DNA of 64,000 nucleotides from Bacteroidales bacterium (GCA_024401395.1 JAKSLD010000004.1:62001-126000), one strand, 5' to 3'; shown: positions 53,380 to 62,778, counted from the stretch's first letter. Numbers and translations: made by a program. Notes: generated from the letters alone by a model not told the origin.

Positions 53380-54193
53380 GTGTCTATATACGTCAAAATA
53401 GGACCACCATATTTCAATGCTGTATTTCAGAACTACAGAAATCAGTCGTCAAGTATGAATTACCCTCAATTTTGTGCTAGTCGTGAAAATCCGATATTTC
53501 TGGACAAGGGTATAAGTCAGACAAAAATATCGCAATCTCGCGCGTTTCATACTGTTAACCAAACAATCCCGATTAAGTTCCGGCAAGCGAGATAATGGCA
53601 AACAAGATAAAGAGTAGGGGAGAGACATGAAAAGTTCAGTAGTTCCCCATTATACACACCAAAAATAATGTTTACACAGTCAGATAACAACCAAAAACAC
53701 CAACACTACAACAAATAGTAAACAAGTTTACACGAACACACATATAATAAACACGCGAAACAATCTATATACATAGTCAATTTGCAACATATAAAGTACA
53801 CATATTCAGCGTTTTAATATATCGCAACTAAACCGATACAATAGAATAATATGAATAAAAATACAAAAGCATACAAATACAACAAGATACGAAACCACAA
53901 AAGACACAAAATCAGACAGTTAACTAAATGTACCTGCAAAAGACAAGCATAATACCAAGTGTAACTAACTGACAATCAGTAATACACGAAAATACATACG
54001 AAAAGGGGTGAAATATTTATTAACATACGTTGATAAGCTATTACACATCTATAACACAGCACATTACGCGGTTAGGGGGTGGAAAGTATTGACACCAGAT
54101 GTTGAAAACCAAGGAGACCATACCTACACATACAGTCACCCATATCCCCCAAAAAGACCCCACACAAAAAAGGTCCGGTATACTAATAAAAAC
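53380..54193. other. gene-poor A-rich stretch
   Basis: More than 800 bases with no credible gene. The plus strand is strikingly rich in A and C and poor in T and G from about 53640 to 54000. GTTTAC/GTAAAC hexamers occur at 53670, 53718 and 53726. No tRNA or clear hairpin was found. Confidence 0.6.
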
Positions 54194-54733
54194 TTACTCA
54201 GGTCGATAATCCCTGAACGTACCATCATCAAAAAACAAGACGATACGAGTTATTTTCTTATCAACGACTTTGGTATCAGTATTTTGAGAGCTGTTATCTT
54301 CACAACCAAGTTTAGAATCGAAAAACTCCCTTTCAGGTTGATTTACTGGAATATAATCCGAAATATCAGTATTAGCAGAAAGATTCGCATCTGGAACAGC
54401 TGATTGATACTGTTTTTTAGAGCCATTATGCTGCTGATTCCCCTCAGAAGAGGCATTACCATTTGATCCATCATTCAAAGCAGCAGGCTGGCTAAATAGA
54501 GAAGACTCATCCATAGGCAATGGAGCAGTTCCGTAGCCCTTTATCAGCCAATTAATATCCAGAGTAGGGAACGCCCTTTTAAAAGCCTCGATAGTCTCCT
54601 GTTTGAAGCCACCGCCGCGACCGCTATCAGACATAATATGCGAGATCGTCATCTTAGAGACTCCGATTCTCTGAGCCAATTCAGTCTGGTTAATGCCATA
54701 CGTCTGCATTAAGATTCTTAAACGTTCCTTCAT
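54194..54733 (-). CDS. XRE-family regulator with C-terminal KKITRIVLFF-type tail
   Basis: The 179-residue protein has an N-terminal helix-turn-helix (MKERLRILMQTYGINQTELA, QRIGVSKMTISHIMSD), a Ser/Asn/Gln-rich disordered linker of about 70 residues, and a short conserved C-terminal strand pair (KKITRIVLFFDDGTFRDYRPE in family form). The gene is preceded by an array of GT(A/T)(A/T)AC sites that surrounds its promoter element, which suggests autoregulation. Confidence 0.85.
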   Translation of the reverse strand: MKERLRILMQTYGINQTELAQRIGVSKMTISHIMSDSGRGGGFKQETIEAFKRAFPTLDINWLIKGYGTAPLPMDESSLFSQPAALNDGSNGNASSEGNQQHNGSKKQYQSAVPDANLSANTDISDYIPVNQPEREFFDSKLGCEDNSSQNTDTKVVDKKITRIVLFFDDGTFRDYRPE

Positions 54734-54741
54734 ATTTCAAA

Positions 54742-54892
54742 GTTTACAAATGATAATGCCACAAAGATAAATACAATAAACAAGGTAAACAAATAATCCA
54801 TAAACAATTTTCAATACGTATAGTAAACATAGTATACATACCAATACAAGTTTACAAAGACATTGTTTATCGTATACGTATACATAGTTTAC
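54742..54892. promoter_or_regulatory. array of eight GTWWAC sites upstream of the XRE gene
   Basis: Exact GT(A/T)(A/T)AC sites start at 54742, 54785, 54823, 54832, 54850, 54872, 54878 and 54887; several are self-palindromic (GTATAC). They lie on both sides of the promoter element at 54762-54769. Multiple operator half-sites for the adjacent regulator are the simplest reading. Confidence 0.5.
54762..54769 (-). promoter_or_regulatory. -7 element of the XRE gene
   Basis: On the minus strand TATCTTTG fits TAnnTTTG, 29 bases before the ATG at 54733. Confidence 0.5.
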
Positions 54893-54900
54893 TACAATAT

Positions 54901-54924
54901 AATTCCTAATTAGTAATTCCTAAT
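54901..54924. repeat. dispersed 24-bp AT repeat, copy 2
   Basis: This is identical to 12366-12389 and again followed by CCTAG-containing units. The two copies are 42 kb apart in unrelated intergenic contexts. Confidence 0.75.
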
Positions 54925-55040
54925 TCCTAGTTCCAAATTAGGCTCCCTCGTGGTAATACGGTAAACAACTAGCTTAAGGGGAATTCTCAAATACTCATAC
55001 GGGGTAGGTGTGGAGGTGCTTTGAGGACCTTTTGTAGACT

Positions 55041-55160
55041 CTTTGTAGTATAAGAGAAGACCCTTGTTCATCGCAATTTTTCAATATAGTAGGTCATAGA
55101 TAGTCCTATGCAGAGACCTTTGTAGTATAAGAGAAGATCCTTGTTCATCGCAATTTTTTT
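55041..55160 (+). repeat. dispersed CTTGTTCATCG element, copies 3 and 4, in tandem
   Basis: Two units with a period of about 77 bases both read CTTTGTAGTATAAGAGAAG, then two variable bases, then CCTTGTTCATCGCAATTTTT (core at 55062 and 55139). The T-run ends each unit. The stretch 54925-55236 holds these and no gene. Confidence 0.8.
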
Positions 55161-55236
55161 ATAAAATAGGCGACATAAAGCCATAGACATAGAGACGGAT
55201 TATGTTAAAAGGCAGAATACGTGACGATATTATTCT

Positions 55237-55244
55237 TAAATTTG
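55237..55244 (+). promoter_or_regulatory. -7 element of the pyrK-pyrD operon
   Basis: TAAATTTG fits TAnnTTTG, 46 bases before the pyrK ATG. Confidence 0.5.
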
Positions 55245-55290
55245 CGAGATAAAGAAATACAAACCCAGAAATAACAGAACAATATAAGAT

Positions 55291-56076
55291 ATGCATAAAC
55301 ATCATTCTACCGACTTTACAGTCGTAGACATTCATTCGCTCAATCAGAGCTGCTACCAGATGGTGCTTAAGCATCCAGATACACTACCCAAGGTATCGCC
55401 AGGGCAGTTTGTACAGGTGCAACTACCAGACAGTGCTACGAGCTATCTACGTCGTCCTATCTCGATACACGATGCAGATTTTGAGGCCAACACATTGACC
55501 CTACTGATCCGCAAGGCAGGCAAAGGAACAGAGCTGCTATCCCACGTTAAAGAAGGAGAGAAGATCAACCTGCTCTATCCATTAGGCAACGGGTTCACGC
55601 TAGACCAGGCAAAGATAGGCAATGCGCCGCTGCTCATAGGAGGAGGAGTAGGCATAGCGCCACTATACATGGCAGCCAAGGCATTGAAAGAAGCAGGAGC
55701 CAATCCGACAGTACTTCTAGGAGCCAGGAACGAATCAGACCTTCTAAAGAAAGAAGCATTTGCTGCCATTACAGAGACACAATGCACTACAGAAGACGGC
55801 ACATACGGAACAAAAGGCTTTGTGACAGACCATGCAAACATGAAAGAAAATATACATCAGTATACATCCATCATCGTATGCGGTCCGATGCCAATGATGA
55901 GAGCCATTGCGCGAGTAGCAGAGGCAGAGAATATCCCATGTCAAGTATCGCTAGAAAATAAGATGGCGTGCGGCATAGGAGCATGTTTATGTTGTGTAAC
56001 AGAGACTACAGACGGCCACAATACATGCGTATGTACCCAAGGTCCTGTATTCGATTCAAAAAACGTAAAATGGTAA
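55291..56076 (+). CDS. pyrK: dihydroorotate dehydrogenase electron-transfer subunit PyrK
   Basis: PyrK passes electrons from the type 1B dihydroorotate dehydrogenase to NAD. The 261-residue protein has an FAD-binding domain (LRRPISIHD), an NAD-binding domain ([29 protein letters not shown]) and a C-terminal [2Fe-2S] site ([12 protein letters not shown] with a later Cys in TCVCTQGP). Its stop overlaps the pyrD ATG (ATGGTAA). The enzyme acts in pyrimidine synthesis. Confidence 0.95.
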   Translation: MHKHHSTDFTVVDIHSLNQSCYQMVLKHPDTLPKVSPGQFVQVQLPDSATSYLRRPISIHDADFEANTLTLLIRKAGKGTELLSHVKEGEKINLLYPLGNGFTLDQAKIGNAPLLIGGGVGIAPLYMAAKALKEAGANPTVLLGARNESDLLKKEAFAAITETQCTTEDGTYGTKGFVTDHANMKENIHQYTSIIVCGPMPMMRAIARVAEAENIPCQVSLENKMACGIGACLCCVTETTDGHNTCVCTQGPVFDSKNVKW

Positions 56077-56987
56077 ATCTATCAGTAAACCTAGGCAATA
56101 ACCTAGAACTAAACAATCCAGTAATGACCGCATCCGGCACCTTCGGATACGGACTAGAATACGATGACTTTACAGATGTAGACCGACTCGGAGGCATAAT
56201 AGTCAAAGGCACGACACTAAACCTCAGAGAAGGCAATGCATATCCAAGACTTGCGGAGACACGACAAGGCATGATCAATGCGGTAGGCCTACAAAACAAA
56301 GGAGTAGACCACTTCTGCAAAACCATATACCCACAACTCCTCAAGTATACCAAGACAAAAGTCATAGTAAACGTATCAGGCAGCAGCATAGAAGACTACG
56401 TAGCCTGTGCAGAGCGAGTAGCTGCACTAGATCATATACCAGCCATTGAGCTAAACATCTCATGTCCAAATGTAAAGCAAGGAGGAATGTCATTCGGCAC
56501 CAATCCAGACATGGCAGGAAAAGTAGTAGAAGCAGTACGTAAAGTTTACCCTAAACACCTCATTGTAAAACTTACACCAAACGTCACCAGCGTAGTAGAC
56601 ATCGCCAAAGCAGCCGAAAACGCAGGAGCAGACAGCGTATCGCTAGTAAACACCTTCCTATCCATGGCCATAGACATAAAGACACGCAAGCCAGTACTAT
56701 CCACGATTACAGGAGGTATGTCGGGAGCTGCGATCAAGCCAATAGCCCTGAGAATGGTATGGCAAGTAGCGAACGCAGTCAAGATACCAGTAATCGGACT
56801 TGGAGGCATCAGCAGTGCAGAAGACGCGATAGAATTCATCATAGCAGGAGCCACGGCCATAGAGATAGGCACAGCCAACTTCATCAACCCAAATATAGGC
56901 AATGAAGTAGTAGACGGCATAGCAGCATACCTCCAGGCGAACAATATGAAAGACATAAGCGAACTCAGAGGAAGTCTGATACTCTAG
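56070..56987 (+). CDS. pyrD: dihydroorotate dehydrogenase catalytic subunit PyrD (type 1B)
   Basis: PyrD oxidises dihydroorotate to orotate using FMN. From the ATG at 56070 the protein has 305 residues, normal for type 1B. It has the TIM-barrel FMN enzyme pattern: [47 protein letters not shown] with the catalytic Cys, VKLTPNV and [11 protein letters not shown]. In-frame codons upstream to 55968 overlap pyrK and are not used. It is coupled to pyrK by a seven-base overlap. Codon use is A-rich. Confidence 0.96.
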   Translation: MVNLSVNLGNNLELNNPVMTASGTFGYGLEYDDFTDVDRLGGIIVKGTTLNLREGNAYPRLAETRQGMINAVGLQNKGVDHFCKTIYPQLLKYTKTKVIVNVSGSSIEDYVACAERVAALDHIPAIELNISCPNVKQGGMSFGTNPDMAGKVVEAVRKVYPKHLIVKLTPNVTSVVDIAKAAENAGADSVSLVNTFLSMAIDIKTRKPVLSTITGGMSGAAIKPIALRMVWQVANAVKIPVIGLGGISSAEDAIEFIIAGATAIEIGTANFINPNIGNEVVDGIAAYLQANNMKDISELRGSLIL

Positions 56988-57002
56988 CGATAAAAACACA
57001 AG

Positions 57003-57035
57003 ACAATAGCCCTAGCGACAATCTAGGGCTATTGT
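57003..57035 (+). terminator. hairpin after pyrD
   Basis: ACAATAGCCCTAG and CTAGGGCTATTGT form a perfect 13-bp stem with a 7-base loop. The T-run is poor, so termination may be incomplete or the hairpin may stabilise RNA. Confidence 0.7.
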
Positions 57036-57069
57036 TATATGTAAACATAAGCAAGAAAAACAAACAAAA

Positions 57070-58242
57070 ATGAACAAAAGAAACATACTCATACTAATAC
57101 TAATGCTAGTAAACACGTTTACAGCAACCCCTCAAAAACAACCAATAAACCTTAGTAAACAAGCGAAATTCAGTTTACTGACATGCGGCCCCGGAGACGA
57201 ACTGTATACAACATTCGGACACACAGCCATACGCCTACAAGACGACTCAGTAAACATAGACATAACATTCAACTACGGCACCTTCGACTTCAACACACCA
57301 AACTTCTACCTAAAATTCATGAACGGAGAGCTAGACTATCTACTATCCGTACAAGAAACAGAACGCTTCATGAGGATCTATGCGTGGGAAGAGAGAGAAG
57401 TCAGGGAAGCCCAATTCATACTTACCGAAGCAGAAAAGCAAGAACTCTGGTACCTATTATACACCAATATGCAGCCAGAGAACAGAGCATACAGATACGA
57501 CTTTTTCTTTGACAACTGCGCTACGCGCGTCAGAGACCTACTATTCAAAGTAAAGAAAAAGTCCCTTCCATACGAAAGTACAGGCATCAGATACAGGCAG
57601 CTCATACATGAGAAAAACACAAGCGACAGTTGGTCGGCCCAAGGAATAGACCTATTATTAGGAGCCAATACAGACTCCATAGCCTCGAAGAGCGGCAGAG
57701 CCTTTCTGCCAGACTATCTAGAAGCCATATTTATAGAAAACGGCATGGTAGAACAACCAGTCACACTAATAAAACAAGCACCAGCACAACCACAAAACGC
57801 AGTAAACATACCAAATCTACTGTTTACACTACTACTAATAACCACAATAGCCATAACATACAAAGAAAGTAAACAAAAAACACTGTATACATGGTACGAC
57901 GCAACACTACTAATACCATACATACTACTATCCTTACTATTCATGTACATGTGGTTCGTATCCAGTCACCTTATCTGCAAGTGGAATTGGAACGTATTAT
58001 GGGCGTCCCCCCTACTGATAATGCTATATATAGACATATTCCGCAAGAAAGCCGTGAATCGTATGATGGTCGAGCTTGTTTGCGTAGACGCCCTTCTCGT
58101 CGCGTTTATTATGTTAAGTGCATTAAGGATAGAATACTTCTCCAACATAGCGTATTTATCGGCAGCGGCGTTAGCAGTGCGAGTTAACTATAGATTATAT
58201 TATACTTATAACAATTGGCGCAGCACATTTAGCAAAAAATAA
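57070..58242 (+). CDS. DUF4105 membrane protein, possible lipoprotein N-acyltransferase (Lnb)
   Basis: The 390-residue protein has a signal peptide, a DUF4105 domain with the conserved FGHTAIRL and FDNCATR segments (candidate catalytic His and Cys), and four or so C-terminal membrane segments (LLFTLLLITTIAITY; LLIPYILLSLLFMYMWFV; and two more). From memory, a DUF4105 protein has been reported as the Bacteroides lipoprotein N-acyltransferase; I hold the domain call as firm and the function as likely. The gene is very A-rich and contains several GTAAAC/GTTTAC hexamers. Confidence 0.82.
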   Translation: MNKRNILILILMLVNTFTATPQKQPINLSKQAKFSLLTCGPGDELYTTFGHTAIRLQDDSVNIDITFNYGTFDFNTPNFYLKFMNGELDYLLSVQETERFMRIYAWEEREVREAQFILTEAEKQELWYLLYTNMQPENRAYRYDFFFDNCATRVRDLLFKVKKKSLPYESTGIRYRQLIHEKNTSDSWSAQGIDLLLGANTDSIASKSGRAFLPDYLEAIFIENGMVEQPVTLIKQAPAQPQNAVNIPNLLFTLLLITTIAITYKESKQKTLYTWYDATLLIPYILLSLLFMYMWFVSSHLICKWNWNVLWASPLLIMLYIDIFRKKAVNRMMVELVCVDALLVAFIMLSALRIEYFSNIAYLSAAALAVRVNYRLYYTYNNWRSTFSKK

Positions 58243-58311
58243 CAATAGTGACTTTGTATATAATATATGAGTGATGTAATTTTGCATCATCAATATAAGA
58301 TCTTTAATCTG

Positions 58312-58749
58312 ATGAGAGTACTAATAATCAACGGTCCTAACCTAAACCTACTGGGAGTCAGAGAGCCAGGCATATATGGTTCGCGCGGCTTTGAGGACTA
58401 TTTGGCAGAGTTGAGCAAGAGATATGCGGGAGATGTAACACTAGAGTACTATCAGAGCAATCATGAAGGCGGCATTATAGACAAGTTGCATGAGAACGGC
58501 TTTGGTCAGGTTGACGGAATTGTATTGAATGCGGGAGCATATACACATACATCAGTAGCCATTGCCGATGCCATTTCAGCCATTAATACCCCTGTAATAG
58601 AGGTACATATATCTAATGTACACAAGAGAGAAGAGTTCAGGAGACATTCCTACATATCTCCGTCGTGTGTTGGCGTTATAGCTGGATTTGGTTTAGATTC
58701 GTACAGACTAGGCATAGAGGCTATAAAAGAGATATCCAAGAAGAAATAA
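58312..58749 (+). CDS. aroQ: type II 3-dehydroquinate dehydratase AroQ
   Basis: AroQ dehydrates 3-dehydroquinate in the shikimate pathway. From the ATG at 58312 it has 145 residues and the family motifs: INGPNLNLLGVREPGIYG (with catalytic Tyr), YQSNHEGGIIDKL, LNAGAYTHTSVAIADA and EVHISNVHKREEFRRHS. The in-frame ATG at 58267 adds 15 residues not typical of the family. The gene precedes pyk on the same strand. Confidence 0.95.
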   Translation: MRVLIINGPNLNLLGVREPGIYGSRGFEDYLAELSKRYAGDVTLEYYQSNHEGGIIDKLHENGFGQVDGIVLNAGAYTHTSVAIADAISAINTPVIEVHISNVHKREEFRRHSYISPSCVGVIAGFGLDSYRLGIEAIKEISKKK

Positions 58750-58792
58750 TAGACAATATATATAGACAATAAAAGACTTTAAAGCATATAAG

Positions 58793-60226
58793 ATGACAAA
58801 GAAGTTAACCAAAATCGTTGCTACGATTGCAGATAACAAGTGTGACGTTGAGTTCATCAAGTCACTTTATGAGGCAGGTATGAACGTTGTTCGTATGAAC
58901 ACAGCACACCAGATGCCAGAGACATCAGAAGAGATCGTTAACAACGTTCGTAAGGTGTCAAATAAGATTGCTATCCTCGTTGATACAAAGGGTCCAGAGG
59001 TACGTACAGTTGCTGGTGACGGTCCTATCGAGTTTGTAGCAGGCAATTCGATCATTGTTAAGGGTGATCCAAATGGAAAGTCTACAAACGAGTGTCTTTG
59101 CGTTTCGTACGAAGGTTTTGTAAATGACCTTGAGGCAGGCAAGCGTATTCTTATTGACGATGGTGATGTATCCCTCATGGTAGATGAGAAGAATGCAGAT
59201 CACCTTGTATGTACTATTGAGAATACAGGTTCAATCAACGGCCGCAAGTCAGTTAACGTTCCTGGTGTATCTATCAAGCTCCCATCATTGACAGAGAAGG
59301 ACCGCAAGTTCGTAGAGTGGGCTATCAAGGTAAAGCTTGATTTCATTGCGCACTCATTTGTACGTTCTGCAAAGGATGTTAAGGAGATTCAGGATATCCT
59401 TGATGCGCACAACTCACCAATCAAGATTATCTCAAAGATTGAGAATCAGGAAGGTGTTGACAATATCGACGAGATTATCGAGGCATCATACGGTATCATG
59501 GTAGCTCGTGGTGATATGGGTATTGAGATTCCTTACCAGAAGGTTCCATTTATCCAGCGTGCTCTTATCCGTAAGTGTATTGAGGCAAAGAAGCCAGTTA
59601 TCGTGGCTACACAGATGCTTCACACAATGATCAAGAACCCACGTCCTACACGTGCTGAGATTTCGGATATTGCAAATGCTATCTACAGCCGTACAGACGC
59701 TATCATGCTTTCGGGTGAGACAGCATACGGTAACTATCCAGTAGAGGCAGTTACAGTAATGAACAATATTGCTCGTGAGTCAGAGTCATTCAAGGATACA
59801 CGTAACGATATTCCAGTTCCATCGTCAAAGAACGAGATCACAACATATTTGGCAGAGACAGCAGTAGGTGCTTCACGCAACCTTCCAATCCGAGCTATCT
59901 TGACAGACTCATTCACAGGTAAGGCTGCTCGTTACATTGCAGCATTCCGTTCAGCAGTTCCTGTATACGCATTTGCATACGAAGAGCGTGTTGCTCGTGA
60001 GCTTTCACTCTCATTCGGCGTATTTGCAGAGTACATTGGCGAGGGTCACAACAAGAGCCAGATGTTGAAGCAGACAATTGAGCGTCTTTTGGCAAACAAC
60101 GAGTTGTCTAGCACAGATCTTGTAGCATACATCGGTGGTTCATACGGTATCGGTGGTGGCACAACATTCGTTGAGATTCTCACAGTTGAGAACTTGTTGA
60201 AGAAGATCGACAGCTACATGAACTAA
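58793..60226 (+). CDS. pyk: pyruvate kinase
   Basis: Pyruvate kinase makes pyruvate and ATP from phosphoenolpyruvate. The 477-residue protein has VRMNTAH, ILVDTKGPEVRT, KIENQEGVDNIDEI, MVARGDMGIEIP and the signature VIVATQMLHTM, with the active barrel complete and a C-terminal domain (GGSYGIGGGTT). The N-terminal TKIVATIADNKCD differs from the usual TIGPAS, as in other Bacteroidota pyruvate kinases. Codon use is strongly biased, in keeping with high expression. A terminator follows. Confidence 0.96.
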   Translation: MTKKLTKIVATIADNKCDVEFIKSLYEAGMNVVRMNTAHQMPETSEEIVNNVRKVSNKIAILVDTKGPEVRTVAGDGPIEFVAGNSIIVKGDPNGKSTNECLCVSYEGFVNDLEAGKRILIDDGDVSLMVDEKNADHLVCTIENTGSINGRKSVNVPGVSIKLPSLTEKDRKFVEWAIKVKLDFIAHSFVRSAKDVKEIQDILDAHNSPIKIISKIENQEGVDNIDEIIEASYGIMVARGDMGIEIPYQKVPFIQRALIRKCIEAKKPVIVATQMLHTMIKNPRPTRAEISDIANAIYSRTDAIMLSGETAYGNYPVEAVTVMNNIARESESFKDTRNDIPVPSSKNEITTYLAETAVGASRNLPIRAILTDSFTGKAARYIAAFRSAVPVYAFAYEERVARELSLSFGVFAEYIGEGHNKSQMLKQTIERLLANNELSSTDLVAYIGGSYGIGGGTTFVEILTVENLLKKIDSYMN

Positions 60227-60248
60227 TCGTGTAGTAGATATATAAAAG

Positions 60249-60286
60249 ACCGTCTTGGGCATACGTTGTTCAAGGCGGTTTTTTTA
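60249..60286 (+). terminator. terminator of pyk
   Basis: ACCGTCTTG pairs with CAAGGCGGT (one G-U) followed by eight T. Confidence 0.9.
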
Positions 60287-60340
60287 ATTATTGGCATGCA
60301 AAAAAATAGATATATACGGTTAAGTTGATTAAGTATCCAG

Positions 60341-60348
60341 TATATTTG
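60341..60348 (+). promoter_or_regulatory. -7 element very close to the YeiH-family ATG
   Basis: TATATTTG fits TAnnTTTG but ends only four bases before the ATG at 60353. If used, the transcript would start at or near the start codon (leaderless). Confidence 0.4.
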
Positions 60349-60352
60349 TAGT

Positions 60353-61420
60353 ATGAAGAACAAGATTATATATATAGTCATTGCGGCAGGATTATTTGTT
60401 GCACTGATGACCGGTTTTGTGCTAGAGATGATGGGGATGAAGCCCATAGATTTAGGAGAAGGCTATGCATTCTTTATGAAGCAAGCCTCGCCGATATCGC
60501 TGGCATTAGGATTGATATTTGCATTGACATTTGGGAAGACATATCCTGACTTTACGAAAACGATGTCGAAGAAGATGCTACAGTGGAGTGTAGTCGGGCT
60601 AGGATTCGGCATGACCTTAGCCAGTGCGATAGCTTCCGGCAAAGAAGGAATGCTATTTACCATTGTGTCAGTATTCGGGACATTACTGATAGGCTGGCTT
60701 ATAGGATACAAGATGCTGAAGGTAGACTGGCAGACGAGCTACCTGATATCATCAGGCACGGCGATATGCGGAGGTTCCGCCATTGCGGCTACGGGATCAG
60801 TAATCAAAGCCAAGAGCGAGAGCATGAGTGTTGCGTTAGGAGTAGTATTTGTTCTCAATGCCATTGCGCTATTCATATTTCCTGTCATAGGAGATTCGAT
60901 AGGGATGAATATGAAAGAATTCGGTATGTGGGCTGCCATAGCCATACACGACACATCATCCGTAGTAGGAGCGGGAGCCGCGTTTGACGCGTCTCATGCA
61001 GACATGATGGCATCAGAAGGAGTATCCGCACTAGAGACAGCTACAGCCATAAAACTTACGAGAGCACTGTGGATAGTAGTTCTGGCAGTGATGACGCCAT
61101 TCTTTTTCAAGAAGAGGTTATCGGGAGAGGGTAGTGGCAGAAAGCCATGGTACAAGACAGTGCCTATGTTTATAGTATGGTTTGTGGTGGCGATTCTGGT
61201 AAATACGTTTGTATTGCAAGGATTTGAGGCTGGTCAGGCAGTAAGCAAGTATGTCAGTCTGCTAGCCAAATATTGCATTACGCTATCGCTCTTCTTTATA
61301 GGCTGCGGGTTGACAAAAGAGACGTTAAAGGCAGTCGGCATCAAGCCCTTGATTCAGGGTGTAGTGCTTTGGATAGTAATAAGCACAGTCAGTCTTGGGT
61401 ATATACTTTGGGTTGCCTAG
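60353..61420 (+). CDS. YeiH-family putative sulfate exporter
   Basis: This 355-residue inner-membrane protein of the PF03601 (YeiH) family has about ten hydrophobic segments and the family segments GTAICGGSAIAATGSVI and IAIHDTSSVVGAGAAF. Family members are called putative sulfate exporters, but the substrate is not firmly known. It stands alone between two terminators. Confidence 0.9.
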   Translation: MKNKIIYIVIAAGLFVALMTGFVLEMMGMKPIDLGEGYAFFMKQASPISLALGLIFALTFGKTYPDFTKTMSKKMLQWSVVGLGFGMTLASAIASGKEGMLFTIVSVFGTLLIGWLIGYKMLKVDWQTSYLISSGTAICGGSAIAATGSVIKAKSESMSVALGVVFVLNAIALFIFPVIGDSIGMNMKEFGMWAAIAIHDTSSVVGAGAAFDASHADMMASEGVSALETATAIKLTRALWIVVLAVMTPFFFKKRLSGEGSGRKPWYKTVPMFIVWFVVAILVNTFVLQGFEAGQAVSKYVSLLAKYCITLSLFFIGCGLTKETLKAVGIKPLIQGVVLWIVISTVSLGYILWVA

Positions 61421-61435
61421 GCAAGGAATAAAATA

Positions 61436-61466
61436 AGAGGTCTCACATACGTAAGACCTCTTTTTT
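61436..61466 (+). terminator. terminator of the YeiH-family gene
   Basis: AGAGGTCT and AGACCTCT form an 8-bp stem with a 10-base loop followed by six T. It lies directly next to the 3' end of the convergent tRNA gene. Confidence 0.88.
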
Positions 61467-61471
61467 ATTGG

Positions 61472-61555
61472 TGCCCGAAGCGGGACTTGAACCCGCACGG
61501 CTGCAATAGCCAAGGGATTTTAAGTCCCTCGTGTCTACCATTCCACCATCCGGGC
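61472..61555 (-). tRNA. tRNA-Leu(UAA)
   Basis: On the minus strand the sequence starts GCCCGGATGG and folds into a tRNA with a long variable arm (class II). The acceptor stem is GCCCGGA with TTCGGGC, the discriminator is A, and the T loop is GGTTCAAGTCCC. The anticodon loop is CTTAAAA with anticodon TAA, so it reads UUA codons. CCA is not encoded. Length 84 bases. Confidence 0.95.
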
Positions 61556-61686
61556 ATCCGGATTGGTTTGCAATCGTGCCGCAAAGGTAGTGAACATATC
61601 TTAAATTGCAAGCGAAGCGGCAGAAAATTTGTTTTTATGTTGGTTTTATTGTTTCTTTGCATTGCCTAAGAGCACTGATAAGACAG

Positions 61687-62628
61687 ATGATAGAGAAGCT
61701 TATATACCTTGATGGAGTTGATATTGTTGAATTTTGCGGAGTACAAAACGTGAAGTTCAACCTGCTCTGTTCGCGTTTTCCGAAGCTGCATATTACGTGC
61801 AGAGGAGAGTGGCTCAAGGTATTAGGCGATGCAGAAGAGGTGGCAGAGCTAGAAGAAGTTGTCACAGCGATTATCAAATACTATCAAGAATTCAATGTCA
61901 TTACAGAGGCTGCCATTACTTCGATATGTGACGGAGAGGCCAATATGCTGCTTCCAAAAGACGGGGCAGTGATAGTACATGGCATTGACGGTCAGCCTAT
62001 CAAGGCACGTTCGCGCAACCAGCAGATGATGGTAGATGCGGCGCAGAGCAACGACATGTTATTTGCGGTTGGTCCTGCGGGTTCAGGAAAGACATATCTG
62101 GCGATAGCGTTGGCTGTTCAGGCGTTAAAATCGAAGCAAGTCAAGCGTATTATACTCAGTCGTCCAGCTGTAGAGGCGGGAGAGAAGCTCGGATTTCTTC
62201 CTGGCGACATGAAAGAGAAGATAGATCCCTATTTGCAGCCATTGTACGATGCGTTGCAAGACATGATCCCAAGTGCCAAGCTGAAAGAATACTTAGAGAC
62301 AGGAGTCATCCAGATTGCCCCATTAGCATTTATGCGAGGCAGGACGTTGACCAATGCCTTTGTGATATTAGACGAGGCGCAGAATACGACGGTACCGCAG
62401 ATAAAGATGTTTCTGACCCGAATGGGAAGGAATGCCAAGTTTGTGATAACCGGAGACATTACGCAGATAGACCTACCCAAGAGTGTCACCAGTGGACTGA
62501 TATACTCATTGAGAGTTCTGGACAATATTCCTGGGTTAGCGATAATCAGGTTTGCGGCCAATGATATAGTAAGACACAAGTTGGTACAGCGCATAGTAGA
62601 TGCGTTTGACAGGGAAGGGGAGAGTTGA
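61687..62628 (+). CDS. PhoH-family ATPase
   Basis: The 313-residue protein from the ATG at 61687 has a short N-terminal KH-like part and the PhoH P-loop domain with Walker A VGPAGSGKTYLA, the segment LSRPAVEAGEKLGFLPGD, Walker B VILDEAQNTT and ITGDITQIDLP. PhoH-like (YbeZ-type) proteins act in RNA metabolism together with the endonuclease YbeY; no ybeY lies next to it here. Codons upstream to 61606 overlap the tRNA promoter side and are not used. Confidence 0.92.
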   Translation: MIEKLIYLDGVDIVEFCGVQNVKFNLLCSRFPKLHITCRGEWLKVLGDAEEVAELEEVVTAIIKYYQEFNVITEAAITSICDGEANMLLPKDGAVIVHGIDGQPIKARSRNQQMMVDAAQSNDMLFAVGPAGSGKTYLAIALAVQALKSKQVKRIILSRPAVEAGEKLGFLPGDMKEKIDPYLQPLYDALQDMIPSAKLKEYLETGVIQIAPLAFMRGRTLTNAFVILDEAQNTTVPQIKMFLTRMGRNAKFVITGDITQIDLPKSVTSGLIYSLRVLDNIPGLAIIRFAANDIVRHKLVQRIVDAFDREGES

Positions 62629-62778
62629 TTTATTATAAGAGAAAATTATTATTTGAGAATAGCGTGAGATATAAGGCTGGTATAAGGGAGTGTTAAGAGA
62701 GCGTTAAGAGAAGAACAAGAGAACTGAAGAAAGAAAATATTTAGAAAAAAATAAAACAAAAGAATAACACATATAGCG

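Noticed and set aside
53380-54193. Replication origin in the A-rich gene-poor stretch
   Set aside because: No DnaA-box cluster or dnaA/dnaN gene is nearby; AT bias and GTTTAC sites alone are not enough.
54901-55236. CRISPR array from the tandem repeats near 55.1 kb
   Set aside because: Only two units with a 77-base period, unequal inner sequence and no cas genes.
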